Assembly (NCBI RefSeq): GCF_000242595.2 | Contig: NC_017098.1 | Span: forward strand, 1,922,001-1,986,000 | DNA from: Spirochaeta africana DSM 8902 | Lineage (GTDB): Bacteria; Spirochaetota; Spirochaetia; DSM-27196; DSM-8902 | Length of the DNA stretch: 64,000 nt | Direction: 5' to 3' | Shown here: positions 42,507 to 51,227 of the stretch, piece after piece | How positions within the stretch are numbered: the stretch's first letter is position 1 | How the letters are laid out: each line of letters opens with the position of its first letter | Position numbers and translations under genes: made by a program | The notes under the pieces: model-generated | Told to the model about the DNA's origin: nothing | What the model saw: the letters and a program-made list of their open reading frames with translations, nothing else | The model's database searches: none

Positions 42507-44417
42507 ATGAAACAAGATGCAACCGGCTATGTAGATCCCAGAACCACCCTGTTTTTAGGATCAAGCACCTGTGAGCTGCCCCTTCCTGCACCGGACGACC
42601 TGCAGAAGCTGCTGAACACCGCAATCATCTCTTCTTCGGGATGGCGTTTTGTTGCGGCCGAATCCCCGGAGGATCAGACAGAACTGCTGACCGGCGACGC
42701 CGCCACACTGGCATGGCTGATGGCAAGCGCTGCAGCCGACTATTTTGCCGAGGCCTCACTGTCGACGATCCTGGTTGCCTGTGACTCACGGCCCACCGGT
42801 CCACAGATTGCCACAATTGCAATCCGGGCGCTCTTGGCGCGGGGGCTCCAGGTCCGCTACAGTTTTATCTGCCCTTCACCAGAGGTAATGGCCTTTGCCG
42901 CCCGGGAACCGGAGCTGGATGGTTTTGTCTACATCAGCGCCAGTCACAACCCGCCCGGCTGGAACGGGTTCAAACTCGGCGGCAGCGGCGGCGGGGTTTT
43001 TGACGGTCGGACCGCAGCAGATCTTGCCACGCGGCTGCGCGGTATTGCCGCTGATATGGATACTCTTCAGGAGCTGCATCAGCAGTGGGAGATCGTGAGC
43101 CCGCGGGAGACCGCCGCCGTACTCGAATCGGCCGGGATCTGGAAGGAAGCTGCCCTGCAGGCATATCGTGACTGGACCGATCTGATAGCCTTCACTCGCG
43201 ACAGTGAGCTGGTATCCGGATTGTGCAGCCGGATCAAGACTGAACCCCTGGGAATAGTGCAGGATCTGAACGGCAGCGCGCGGTGTGACAGCATTGACAC
43301 CGAACTTCTTGGCAGTCTGGGGTGCAGCGTACATCAGCTGAACCCCGGTCTGAGAAACTTCACGCACGCTATTGTACCCGAGGGTGATAGCCTGATGCCG
43401 TGCTGCCGGGAGCTTGAGCGGCTTCACCAACAGGATGAGCAGTATGCCCTGGGATACGTCCCTGACAATGACGGAGATCGTGGAAATCTGGTAATCTACG
43501 ACAGGCGCATCAATGCCGCCCGTCCGGTCGCGGCACAGGAGGTTTTTGCCCTGAGCACGGTTGCCGAGCTGAGTTGGCTGATCTACAGCAATCAGCTGAA
43601 CATGGGCTCGGAAGGCCGACTGCGTGAGCGTGCCGCGGTGGTCGTGAACGGGGCCACCAGCCTGCGCGTAGAGGCTATCTGCCGACTGTTTGATGTCGAG
43701 GTATATCGCGCCGAGGTTGGCGAGGCTAATGTTGTCGAACTGGCCGAAACACTGCGGTCGAAAGGCTATGTAGTACGTATACTGGGTGAAGGTTCCAATG
43801 GAGGCACAATCGTCCATCCTGCCCGGATCAGGGATCCACTGAATACCCTGCTGGCATTGATCAAGTTTCTGCGACTGCCGCCCAACAGTGCGGGACACAC
43901 ACCATGGAGCATCTGGGCCGACCGCTGCGGCAGCAGCGCAGCAGCTGCCGATCTGCCGGGAGTACTGGACAGCCTGCCAGGATTTCAGACAACCGGGGCC
44001 TACGAAGACCGGGCACTCCTGCACGGCGCCACCACGGATCACGGTGCGCTTAAGCAAGCCTACGAGCGGTTGTTTGTACAGTACTGGGAAAAGGAGCGCC
44101 AGCGCCTTCATAAGCGATACGGCTTTTTCAGCTACCGGGTATTCAATACCGAGGGCGCGCAGCAGCGGGCCGGAATGGGCAGCGAGTACCGAACCGGGGA
44201 TCAGTCAGGGGGCCTGACGGTGCTGTTCAAGGACGATTCCGGGATTGCCCGGGGATTTTTCTGGATGCGCGGCTCCAAAACCGAACCGGTGTTTCGCCTG
44301 ATGGTAGACATTGCTACAGCGAATCCGGCCGATGAACAGGAGCTGTTCCAGGACCACCGCGCCCTGGTCGAGCAAGCCAACCGGGACGTGCTTGCCGCAA
44401 CTGCAGAAAGGGATTAG
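42507..44417 (+). CDS. Phosphohexomutase (phosphoglucomutase/phosphomannomutase superfamily)
   Basis: Interconverts sugar-1- and sugar-6-phosphates; 636 residues, longer than usual PMM/PGM (450-580). The phosphoserine loop is YISASHNPPGWNGFK (Ser146), the metal loop is PDNDGDRGN in place of the common DPDADR, the sugar loop includes GEANVVE and GEGSNGG, and the phosphate-binding loop is RGSKTEPVFRL. Sugar specificity cannot be read safely. An insertion of about 80 residues lies between the phosphoserine and metal loops. The start follows from the extended -10 box six bases upstream. cysS follows after 10 bases but seems to have its own promoter. Confidence 0.88.
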   Translation: MKQDATGYVDPRTTLFLGSSTCELPLPAPDDLQKLLNTAIISSSGWRFVAAESPEDQTELLTGDAATLAWLMASAAADYFAEASLSTILVACDSRPTGPQIATIAIRALLARGLQVRYSFICPSPEVMAFAAREPELDGFVYISASHNPPGWNGFKLGGSGGGVFDGRTAADLATRLRGIAADMDTLQELHQQWEIVSPRETAAVLESAGIWKEAALQAYRDWTDLIAFTRDSELVSGLCSRIKTEPLGIVQDLNGSARCDSIDTELLGSLGCSVHQLNPGLRNFTHAIVPEGDSLMPCCRELERLHQQDEQYALGYVPDNDGDRGNLVIYDRRINAARPVAAQEVFALSTVAELSWLIYSNQLNMGSEGRLRERAAVVVNGATSLRVEAICRLFDVEVYRAEVGEANVVELAETLRSKGYVVRILGEGSNGGTIVHPARIRDPLNTLLALIKFLRLPPNSAGHTPWSIWADRCGSSAAAADLPGVLDSLPGFQTTGAYEDRALLHGATTDHGALKQAYERLFVQYWEKERQRLHKRYGFFSYRVFNTEGAQQRAGMGSEYRTGDQSGGLTVLFKDDSGIARGFFWMRGSKTEPVFRLMVDIATANPADEQELFQDHRALVEQANRDVLAATAERD

Positions 44418-44420
44418 ATT
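44392..44420 (+). promoter_or_regulatory. Internal promoter for cysS
   Basis: TTGCCG (44392-44397, 4 of 6), 17-base spacer, TAGATT (44415-44420, 4 of 6), ending 7 bases before the cysS ATG. It overlaps the end of the phosphohexomutase gene. No T-box or SD is present. Confidence 0.4.
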
Positions 44421-44427
44421 ACAGCCT

Positions 44428-46041
44428 ATGTCACTGCCAAACGATCTGCCAATCCATATTTACAACTCGAAGACACGCAGCCGGGAACACTTCACCCCCT
44501 TCTATAAGGACCACATCGGGATGTATGTATGCGGCCCTACGGTGTACGGTGATACCCATCTGGGGAATGCCCGCCCCCCGATCATATTTGATGTGGTATT
44601 CCGCTTTTTTTCCCTCTGCGGCTATCGCGTGCGCTATGTCCGCAATATTACCGATGTCGGGCACCTGGAGGATGAACAGCGGGATCAGGGCGAGGACAAG
44701 CTGGCCAGGACGGCTCGCCTGGCCAAGCTGGAACCGATGGAGGTAGCCCAGACATATACCAACCAGTACCGCACCCTGCTTGGCCGGATGGGGGTACTGC
44801 CCCCCAGCATTGAACCGACCGCTTCGGGGCACATCATTGAGCAGCAGGAGATTATTCAGCGCATTATGGACGCCGGCTACGCCTACGAAAGCAAGGGATC
44901 CATCTATTTTGACCTCAAGAAGTTTGCCGCTGACCACCCGTACGGGGGGTTATCCGGAAAAAACATGGAGGAACTGCTGTCTGGCACCCGCGGCACCGCC
45001 GGGCTCGACGACAAGCGCAGTCCGCTTGACTTCGCCCTGTGGAAATCTGCCGACCCGGCACATATCATGCGCTGGCAGTCCCCCTGGGGTGTCGGGTTTC
45101 CCGGCTGGCACCTTGAGTGCACCGCAATGAGTACCAAGTATCTCGGTGAGACCTTCGATATTCACGGCGGCGGACTGGATCTGCAGTTTCCCCATCATGA
45201 GGCAGAGATTGCCCAGAATCGGGCCGCCTACGGCAGCGATCCTGCCAGATTCTGGATGCACAACAACATGATCACCATCGACGGACAGAAAATGAGCAAG
45301 AGCCTGGGTAACTTTGTTACCCTGCACCAGTTGTTCAATGGCAGCCACCCATTGTTCAGCAAACCCTACAGCCCGCTTACGGTGCGCTTCTTTCTGCTGC
45401 AGGCCCATTATCGCAGCCCGATTGATCTCTCGGATCCGGCGCTGGCGGCGGCCGAGAAAGGGCTGCAGCGGCTGCGCGAAGGCTACTCCCGGCTGGCAGC
45501 GCTGGCCGGGGAACCCGCCATTGCCGGGCTCGAGTACGGGTGTGACCACGGCTTTCTGGCACTCGACCCCAGTGGTCGCCTGCGGTTCTCACTGGACGAT
45601 CAGATGCATCGCCCGGTTTGGGATCTGCTTGGGCAGGACGGCGGTGAAGCCGGCACCGATAGTGTCGCCGAACTGTGCGCACGCTGCTGGCAGCATCTGG
45701 CCGATGACTTTAACACCGCCAAGGCCATCGCCGACCTGTTCGAGATGACCCACTACGCAGGACGAATCGAGGCCGGCACCGCAGATAAGCCTTCCGAGGC
45801 AGAGCTCAAGCTGTTATATCAGACCTTCACCCTGTTTTATCTTGGTGTTCTGGGACTCGGCAGTGAATCGTCAGGGCCGGACAATCGCCTTGAGCAGGTG
45901 GTTCAGATGCTTATTGAATACCGGGCCGATGCCCGGGCCCGCAAGGATTACGCCGCGTCCGACCGGATTCGCGATGCACTGCAGGAGCTGGGAATCTCGT
46001 TGCTGGACGGCAAGGACGGCACCGGCTTTAAAATCCAGTAG
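44428..46041 (+). CDS. cysS: Cysteine--tRNA ligase
   Basis: Class I aminoacyl-tRNA synthetase of 537 residues that charges tRNA-Cys. Zinc and active-site features are visible: [17 protein letters not shown] (HIGH motif in the HIGN form common in CysRS), [19 protein letters not shown] and [10 protein letters not shown]. The C-terminal DALR-type helical domain ends in [22 protein letters not shown] at 44428 gives the normal N-terminus ([13 protein letters not shown]); a longer reading enters the upstream gene. No ribosome site, but a promoter-like element ends seven bases upstream. Confidence 0.96.
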   Translation: MSLPNDLPIHIYNSKTRSREHFTPFYKDHIGMYVCGPTVYGDTHLGNARPPIIFDVVFRFFSLCGYRVRYVRNITDVGHLEDEQRDQGEDKLARTARLAKLEPMEVAQTYTNQYRTLLGRMGVLPPSIEPTASGHIIEQQEIIQRIMDAGYAYESKGSIYFDLKKFAADHPYGGLSGKNMEELLSGTRGTAGLDDKRSPLDFALWKSADPAHIMRWQSPWGVGFPGWHLECTAMSTKYLGETFDIHGGGLDLQFPHHEAEIAQNRAAYGSDPARFWMHNNMITIDGQKMSKSLGNFVTLHQLFNGSHPLFSKPYSPLTVRFFLLQAHYRSPIDLSDPALAAAEKGLQRLREGYSRLAALAGEPAIAGLEYGCDHGFLALDPSGRLRFSLDDQMHRPVWDLLGQDGGEAGTDSVAELCARCWQHLADDFNTAKAIADLFEMTHYAGRIEAGTADKPSEAELKLLYQTFTLFYLGVLGLGSESSGPDNRLEQVVQMLIEYRADARARKDYAASDRIRDALQELGISLLDGKDGTGFKIQ

Positions 46042-46082
46042 GCTGGCTTATTCCTCACGGCACCGCAGGATCGCTACAGGCC

Positions 46083-46913
46083 TCAGCCCTTGATGCGGAT
46101 CTTCCCGTCACGCTGTTCGATAAAGCCCTCTTCCTGGAGGGCTTGTACCGCCTGGGCTACCCGCATCATCGGAAATCCCGCCTGCTCGGCAACCTCTGAC
46201 AGTGACGTCCAGGGGTTCTGTTGCACCAGACGCAATACCCGGCCGCGCAGCTGCCGCTGGGAGTTTTCAAACGGGGCCTGGCGTACATAATGACGGCTGC
46301 GCCGGTTAGGATTGGGTACCGCCGCTTTTACTGCCACCCCCAGATCCATCAGGGCATAGTACCACTCACGCGGATTTTGGCGATCCAGGGTTTCGCTGAT
46401 CAGCGGCAGCAATTTGCTATCCGGCACATCACCATCATCCGGAAAAAAATAATGCAGGTACACCCGCCTGATGTTGGTTTCGATAAACACTACCGGAGAG
46501 TCATGGACGAATGCGGCAAGGGATCCGGCAGTGTTGGGACCAACCCCCGGCAGCTGCTGAAGCTCCGCCGGATCTGTCGGCAGCTGCCCGGCAAACCGTT
46601 CCATAATTATCCGTGCTGCGTCTCGCAGATACTTGGCGCGCCGGTTATACCCCAGACCGGTCCAGAGCGACAGAACATCAGCCAGATCAGCGGCCGCCAG
46701 AGCGGAAAAGCTGCGGAACGCCTCGAGGAATGCCGTGTATTTGGGCAGTACCCGATGTGTCTGGGTCTGCTGCAGCATTATCTCACTTATAAATATCGCA
46801 AACGGATCACGGGTATCACGCCAGGGGAACTCCCGCCCTTCGGTCCGATAATATTCCCATACCATGCTGCGAAAACCGGTTATGCCGGGCTCTTCAGGGA
46901 CCGGGAGAGTCAT
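46083..46913 (-). CDS. MutY/endonuclease III-like HhH-GPD DNA glycosylase lacking the Fe-S cluster
   Basis: Base-excision repair glycosylase of 276 residues. The N-terminal part is MutY-like: [35 protein letters not shown] and the helix-hairpin-helix [18 protein letters not shown]. The catalytic region reads [10 protein letters not shown], with Glu-Thr-Asn where MutY has Asp-Gly-Asn. The chain has no cysteine at all, so the usual [4Fe-4S] loop is absent and is replaced by [18 protein letters not shown]. The last 70 residues look like a winged helix, not MutY's NUDIX-like domain. It overlaps trpS by four bases. Substrate is uncertain. Confidence 0.84.
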   Translation of the reverse strand: MTLPVPEEPGITGFRSMVWEYYRTEGREFPWRDTRDPFAIFISEIMLQQTQTHRVLPKYTAFLEAFRSFSALAAADLADVLSLWTGLGYNRRAKYLRDAARIIMERFAGQLPTDPAELQQLPGVGPNTAGSLAAFVHDSPVVFIETNIRRVYLHYFFPDDGDVPDSKLLPLISETLDRQNPREWYYALMDLGVAVKAAVPNPNRRSRHYVRQAPFENSQRQLRGRVLRLVQQNPWTSLSEVAEQAGFPMMRVAQAVQALQEEGFIEQRDGKIRIKG

Positions 46914-47956
46914 GACTGCTGTTTAGTCCGTTTCTCTGCCTTGCGCTTCATCTTGTTCCAGACACCAGTCAGACCCATAGCCTTCTTGGCCTCGATCAGC
47001 GTCTCGCGAGCCGTCTGACGCATACGCTGTGTGCCATTGTAGATAACCTCATCGACCCAGCCGTTGTCGGCTTCTATAGCCGCCCGGCGTTCACGGATCG
47101 GATCCAGTACGCTGTTAATCGCCGCAGCCAGCTTGTCCTTGACCTCGACATCACCGACCTTTCCGGTCCGGTAGCGCTGTTTCAGATCCTCAACCTCAGC
47201 CTTGTTCTGATTGAAGATATCGTGATAGATAAACACCGGATTTCCCTCTACGGTACCCGGCACATCGGCGCTGACACGATTGGGATCGGTATACATGGAA
47301 CGAACCCGTTTCTGAACCGTCCCTGCATCGTCAGACAGCATGATGGTATTGTTAAGGGATTTTGACATCTTGGCATTGCCATCGGTACCAACCAGGGTCG
47401 GAACCTCGCCAATCAGTACATCGGGAACCGGAAACACCTCGCCATACAGGTAGTTGAATCGCCGGGCAATCTCCCGTGTAAGCTCTACATGGGCTTCGTT
47501 GTCCTTGCCTACCGGTACGATGTGTGCCCGGGGCAACAGGATATCAGCTGACTGTAAAACCGGATATCCCAGCAGTCCGAACGGCATCTCGTTCAGATCC
47601 GCAGCGCGCGCCATGTCCTTGAGGCTTGGCAACCGCTGCAGCCGGGGCACGGTAACCAGCATCTCGAAGAACAGATTCAGTTCGTACACCTCCGGCACGG
47701 CCGACTGGAGGTAGATGGTGGTACTGTCAGGATCTATGCCACAAGCAAGATAGTCGGTAACCATCTGTCGGGCATTCTCGGTAATCCCTTCGATATCCTT
47801 CCGGTCCGGTTTGGTCGTCAGCATATGCAGGTCCGCCACCAGGAAGTAGGATTCGTACTCCCGCTGCAGCTTGACCCGATTCTGGATTGACCCGACATAG
47901 TGTCCAAGATGTAGCCTTCCGGTCGGTCGATCGCCGGTTAACAGACGCTTTTGCAT
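46910..47956 (-). CDS. trpS: Tryptophan--tRNA ligase
   Basis: Class I synthetase charging tRNA-Trp, 348 residues. HIGH motif as [13 protein letters not shown] and KMSKS in [11 protein letters not shown] are both exact; the central [11 protein letters not shown] segment is typical of bacterial TrpRS. GAGGAC precedes the ATG. It is the middle gene of a minus-strand unit: AI-2E-type transporter (15 bases upstream), trpS, then the glycosylase gene with a 4-base overlap. No T-box leader or trp attenuator is visible. Confidence 0.97.
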   Translation of the reverse strand: MQKRLLTGDRPTGRLHLGHYVGSIQNRVKLQREYESYFLVADLHMLTTKPDRKDIEGITENARQMVTDYLACGIDPDSTTIYLQSAVPEVYELNLFFEMLVTVPRLQRLPSLKDMARAADLNEMPFGLLGYPVLQSADILLPRAHIVPVGKDNEAHVELTREIARRFNYLYGEVFPVPDVLIGEVPTLVGTDGNAKMSKSLNNTIMLSDDAGTVQKRVRSMYTDPNRVSADVPGTVEGNPVFIYHDIFNQNKAEVEDLKQRYRTGKVGDVEVKDKLAAAINSVLDPIRERRAAIEADNGWVDEVIYNGTQRMRQTARETLIEAKKAMGLTGVWNKMKRKAEKRTKQQS

Positions 47957-47971
47957 GATGTCCTCGCTTTA

Positions 47972-49051
47972 CTAATTGGTGTCTTGTGTATCGCCGACCG
48001 GCGACGCTTCGGCAGCAGCCTCGTAATTCCGGGCCACCGCCTTACCGGATTCCATCATAACGCTGATGGGTCGCATATCGGGAATATTCCCGCACACTAT
48101 CTTGATAACCATGGTGAGCGGCACCGCCAGAAACATGCCGACTACCCCCCACAACCAGCCCCAGAACAGCAAGGAAAAGATAATCACTACCGGGCTGAGG
48201 TTCAGCCTGTCACCCTGCAGCTTGGGATCCACTATATTACCGATAATCAGCTGAGACAGCCACATGATAGCCGAGGCAAGAATGATCGGATTCGGCTCGG
48301 GATAGAACTGCACCAGAATAAACAGGAAGCTTACCGCACTTATTATAATTGATCCGATATTCGGGATAAAGTTGAACATAAAAGTCAGGATCCCCCAGAT
48401 GATGGCAAAATCCACCCCCACCAGAGAGAAGCCTGCGGTAACAATCCCGCCGGTAAGGGCACTGGTGAGCAGCTTCAGCCCCAGATAGTGACCGACCTGT
48501 TCGTTGATGTGCATGGTAAGCCGCATGATTTTATCGGTTCGCGGACCTTCAATAGCAGCGACAACCTTGGTCTGGATGTACGGAGCCTCCACCAGGATGA
48601 ACAACAGAAACAGCATTACCATAACAAACCCGGAGATAAAACTGATAAATCCCCCGGAAAGCGCAAAGAGGTAACTGCTTACCGTGCGCATGATATTGAA
48701 CTCGGCAATCATCTCGGCCGGCACATTAAAGTTCTCTGCCAGGGCCTCGATTATCTCGATAAATCGTCGCTGATACGAGGGAAATTGTCGCAGCAGCTGC
48801 TGCCCGCTGGTGTACAGAATCAGTCCGACCAGGAAACCGGCACCCAGAATCAATACAATCACCGCTGTAATCGAGAGAATTCTTGGCACATAGAGCCGGG
48901 TCAGCAACCGGATTATCGGATACACCGCAAACGCCAGCAGCCCGGCTATTACCAGCGGCAGCACAAACGAGCCGATCATGCGCAAAACCGTGCCGACAAG
49001 CACCAGGGCAATCACCAGCAGCAGACCGGTGTTGAGTCGCGTATTCTCCAT
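47972..49051 (-). CDS. AI-2E (PerM/TqsA) family membrane transporter
   Basis: Inner-membrane protein of 359 residues with about eight helices. Characteristic segments are GGIVTAGFSLVGVDFAIIWG, FNFIPNIGSIIISA, LIIGNIVDPKLQGDRLNLSP and FWGWLWGVVGMFLAVPLT. Relatives export autoinducer-2 or act as Na+/H+ antiporters, the latter in halophiles; the substrate here is not known. It heads the trpS unit. No ribosome site: the ATG sits seven bases after an extended -10 box, so the transcript is probably leaderless. Confidence 0.9.
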   Translation of the reverse strand: MENTRLNTGLLLVIALVLVGTVLRMIGSFVLPLVIAGLLAFAVYPIIRLLTRLYVPRILSITAVIVLILGAGFLVGLILYTSGQQLLRQFPSYQRRFIEIIEALAENFNVPAEMIAEFNIMRTVSSYLFALSGGFISFISGFVMVMLFLLFILVEAPYIQTKVVAAIEGPRTDKIMRLTMHINEQVGHYLGLKLLTSALTGGIVTAGFSLVGVDFAIIWGILTFMFNFIPNIGSIIISAVSFLFILVQFYPEPNPIILASAIMWLSQLIIGNIVDPKLQGDRLNLSPVVIIFSLLFWGWLWGVVGMFLAVPLTMVIKIVCGNIPDMRPISVMMESGKAVARNYEAAAEASPVGDTQDTN

Positions 49052-49058
49052 ACCGATC

Positions 49059-49088
49059 AGAATACCACTTTCTTCCCAGCTGCGTCCA
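49059..49088 (-). promoter_or_regulatory. Promoter of the AI-2E transporter / trpS unit
   Basis: On the minus strand: TGGACG (49083-49088, 4 of 6), 18-base spacer, TATTCT (49059-49064) preceded by TGG (extended -10), then 7 bases to the ATG. Predicted leaderless. Confidence 0.5.
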
Positions 49089-49125
49089 TGCTACGGCCGG
49101 ATATACACGGCGCCGTCGCCCCTTC

Positions 49126-49161
49126 AAAAAAAAAACGGCACCGCCCTTCAGAACGATGCCG
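49126..49161 (-). terminator. Rho-independent terminator after the small membrane protein gene
   Basis: On the minus strand 49151-49161 pairs with 49136-49146 (11 bp with three G-T pairs) around the loop TGAA, followed by ten T. Strong. Confidence 0.93.
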
Positions 49162-49181
49162 CATACAAGCCTGCTGCAGTG

Positions 49182-49793
49182 CTACTCAGCGCTGCCGCCG
49201 TCAAGGGTGTAATAGATATATCCCAGGGCACTGATAAAAAAGCTTACCGATGCTGCAACCGCCAGGAAAACCACCACCATTGCCAATCCTTCACTGACAG
49301 CACCGATTACCGCCGACAGGATAAAAACCGCCACGCCGACCACGATACCCAGCACCAGGTAGGCCAGAAAGATCGTCCATTTCTTGCCATACGTGACCTC
49401 GTTACTGCGCACCAGCGCGGTGAGCGGATTTTCTCCCTGATCTACCGCTATCAGGGTACCAAGGGTCCATGCAAGTGAAAGAACAATTCCTGGTACGAAC
49501 ATGAAAATAATTCCCATGTAAATCCCGACCAGCTGCAGTCCCTGTACCAGAAAAAAGTTACCCATCTGCTTGCGATACTGCGGATTGAACACCTCGGTAT
49601 AGGAAATACCCTCGCCGCGACCTGCCTTGGCCGGCAGACCAACGGTAATCCCGATTGTGGTGCCGATGTTGATGTACGGAATCCAGATGGTTAGCGCCCA
49701 CAGGATAAAGTTGACCGCCACCGGCAGGATGTTTTTCACCCCGTCCTCCAGCGCACGACTGATAATACTGCCAACAGTAAGATCACTCTTCAT
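49182..49793 (-). CDS. Multi-pass membrane protein of unknown function
   Basis: Integral membrane protein of 203 residues with four to five helices. Helices lie at about 20-45 (NILPVAVNFILWALTIWIPY), 85-115 (LQLVGIYMGIIFMFVPGIVL), 140-165 and 175-195. The VPGIVLSLAWTLGTLIAVDQ segment followed by GENPLTALVRSNEVTYGKKW resembles the pattern of DUF975/YciC-like bacterial membrane proteins, but I would not assign a family. AGGAGGTCGTT before ATG at 49791-49793 fixes the start. It is a single-gene unit with a good promoter and a strong terminator. Confidence 0.82.
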   Translation of the reverse strand: MKSDLTVGSIISRALEDGVKNILPVAVNFILWALTIWIPYINIGTTIGITVGLPAKAGRGEGISYTEVFNPQYRKQMGNFFLVQGLQLVGIYMGIIFMFVPGIVLSLAWTLGTLIAVDQGENPLTALVRSNEVTYGKKWTIFLAYLVLGIVVGVAVFILSAVIGAVSEGLAMVVVFLAVAASVSFFISALGYIYYTLDGGSAE

Positions 49794-49830
49794 AACGACC
49801 TCCTCCATGAAATTAGTCACTCCACCTATC

Positions 49831-49859
49831 ACTATAAGACCGGCACGCCTGGATTGCAA
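49831..49859 (-). promoter_or_regulatory. Promoter of the small membrane protein gene
   Basis: On the minus strand: TTGCAA (49854-49859), 17-base spacer, TATAGT (49831-49836, 5 of 6). Leader of about 30 bases with AGGAGG. A conventional leadered gene. Confidence 0.7.
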
Positions 49860-49867
49860 ATCCTCCA

Positions 49868-49896
49868 TTGACAGAGGCTCGGCATATCGGAACCAT
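49868..49896 (+). promoter_or_regulatory. Possible promoter of the BaiN-type flavoprotein gene
   Basis: Perfect TTGACA (49868-49873), but the -10 at 17 bp is poor (AACCAT, 49891-49896). It would end 8 bases before the ATG at 49905. No ribosome site is visible. Confidence 0.35.
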
Positions 49897-49904
49897 ACAG
49901 CGAT

Positions 49905-51212
49905 ATGAAGGCACCAGACTACGATGTGATTGTAATTGGCGGCGGTCCCGCTGGCATGATGGCGGCAGCATCCGCGGCCGAGAGGGGTGCGTCGGTGCTG
50001 TTACTGGAGAAGAACCCCGAACCGGGGCGCAAGCTGCTGCTGTCCGGCGGAGGGCGCTGCAATTTCACCAACGTGGAACCGGATGTGCACCGCCTGACAG
50101 CTCGATACGGTGCAGCAGGCAAATCCCTGATCAGCCCCTTCTCCAAAATGGGTCCCCGAGAGGTCCTCGAGTTTTTTGCCAGTCGCGGCATGCCGCACAA
50201 GGTAGAGGACAACGGCCGGGCATTCCCGGCAACCAACAAGGCCGAATCGGTACTCAAGGTACTGCTGGCGGAGATGAGAACCCATGGAGTCAAAATCCGG
50301 ACCGGTGCCACGGTGGACGCCCTGCTGGTGAACGGCAGCATACCCGCCAACCGTGAGGTCCATGGTGTACGTCTGGGATCAACGCGAATAACTGCCCGCA
50401 CAGTTATTACCGCTGCCGGCGGTCTGGCCTATCCGGAAACCGGTTCGACCGGGGACGGGTTCCGCTGGATGCAGCGCTGCGGCCATAGCATTGTTCATCC
50501 GGAGCCATCACTGGTGCCGGTAATCGTACATGAACCCTGGATAGCCGAGTTGCAGGGTCTGGCCTTTCCCGAGATCAGGATCGCTGTACTGGCCGGGGGC
50601 CGGGTACTGGAACGGGTTACCGGTAAGATCCTGTTCACACACTTTGGTCTGAGCGGACCGGGAATCCTGAATCTTGCCAGCCGGATTGCCGATGCCGCCG
50701 CCAGCAACCCGGACAAACCGGTACGGATATCGCTTGACTTCTTCCCCGAAGATGACGGCGGCAGTCTGGATCGACATCTGCAGCAGCTGTTTGCCGCTGC
50801 ACCCAAACGCAAGCTCAAGAACCTGCTGGACGAACTGCTGCCGCCAAGACTGACGGCGCGTATACTGGCAGCCGCCGTGGATACAGGCACAACCAGCATA
50901 ACGGACATAGCCAGCATAACCGGCAGCAGTGTGCCGCGCCAGCTGCGAAAGCGCCTGGTACAGCTGATGCAGGACTTCCGGGTAACCTACAAAGGGCTGC
51001 AAAGCGAGGACTGGGCCATTGTGTCGCGCGGCGGCATACCCTGTAACGAGATAGACTTCCGGACCATGCAGTCAAAGCTGGTTTCCGGGCTGTACGCCGT
51101 CGGAGACATGCTGGACATCAACCGCCCGTCGGGTGGCTACAGCCTGCAGATCTGCTGGGCAACCGGGTTTGTGGCCGGCTGCGCTGCCGCCGCGCAGGCC
51201 CGGTCACGGTAA
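49905..51212 (+). CDS. NAD(P)/FAD-dependent oxidoreductase, HI0933/YhiN/BaiN family
   Basis: Flavoprotein of 435 residues. The FAD Rossmann motif VIVIGGGPAGMMAAASAAER is at the N-terminus, followed by the family hallmark GRKLLLSGGGRCNFTN. Near the C-terminus GGIPCNEIDFRTMQSK, LYAVGDMLDINRPSGGYSLQ and CWATGFVAG complete the pattern. One relative, BaiN of Clostridium, reduces bile-acid intermediates, but most members have no known substrate, so no reaction is claimed. It diverges from the membrane protein gene and converges on the ParB-like gene. Confidence 0.9.
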   Translation: MKAPDYDVIVIGGGPAGMMAAASAAERGASVLLLEKNPEPGRKLLLSGGGRCNFTNVEPDVHRLTARYGAAGKSLISPFSKMGPREVLEFFASRGMPHKVEDNGRAFPATNKAESVLKVLLAEMRTHGVKIRTGATVDALLVNGSIPANREVHGVRLGSTRITARTVITAAGGLAYPETGSTGDGFRWMQRCGHSIVHPEPSLVPVIVHEPWIAELQGLAFPEIRIAVLAGGRVLERVTGKILFTHFGLSGPGILNLASRIADAAASNPDKPVRISLDFFPEDDGGSLDRHLQQLFAAAPKRKLKNLLDELLPPRLTARILAAAVDTGTTSITDIASITGSSVPRQLRKRLVQLMQDFRVTYKGLQSEDWAIVSRGGIPCNEIDFRTMQSKLVSGLYAVGDMLDINRPSGGYSLQICWATGFVAGCAAAAQARSR

Positions 51213-51227
51213 AGCCCGCGTCAGCAG

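Noticed and set aside
42876-44111. 411-codon minus-strand frame inside the phosphohexomutase gene
   Set aside because: Antisense to catalytic loops of a clear enzyme; no support of its own.
44392-44427. T-box or other leader riboswitch for cysS (and similarly for trpS)
   Set aside because: The spaces upstream are 10 and 15 bases, too short for a T-box, and the predicted cysS transcript has no leader.
46083-46913. Calling this glycosylase mutY or nth outright
   Set aside because: The missing Fe-S loop, the ETN catalytic box and the winged-helix tail fit neither enzyme; only a family-level name is justified.
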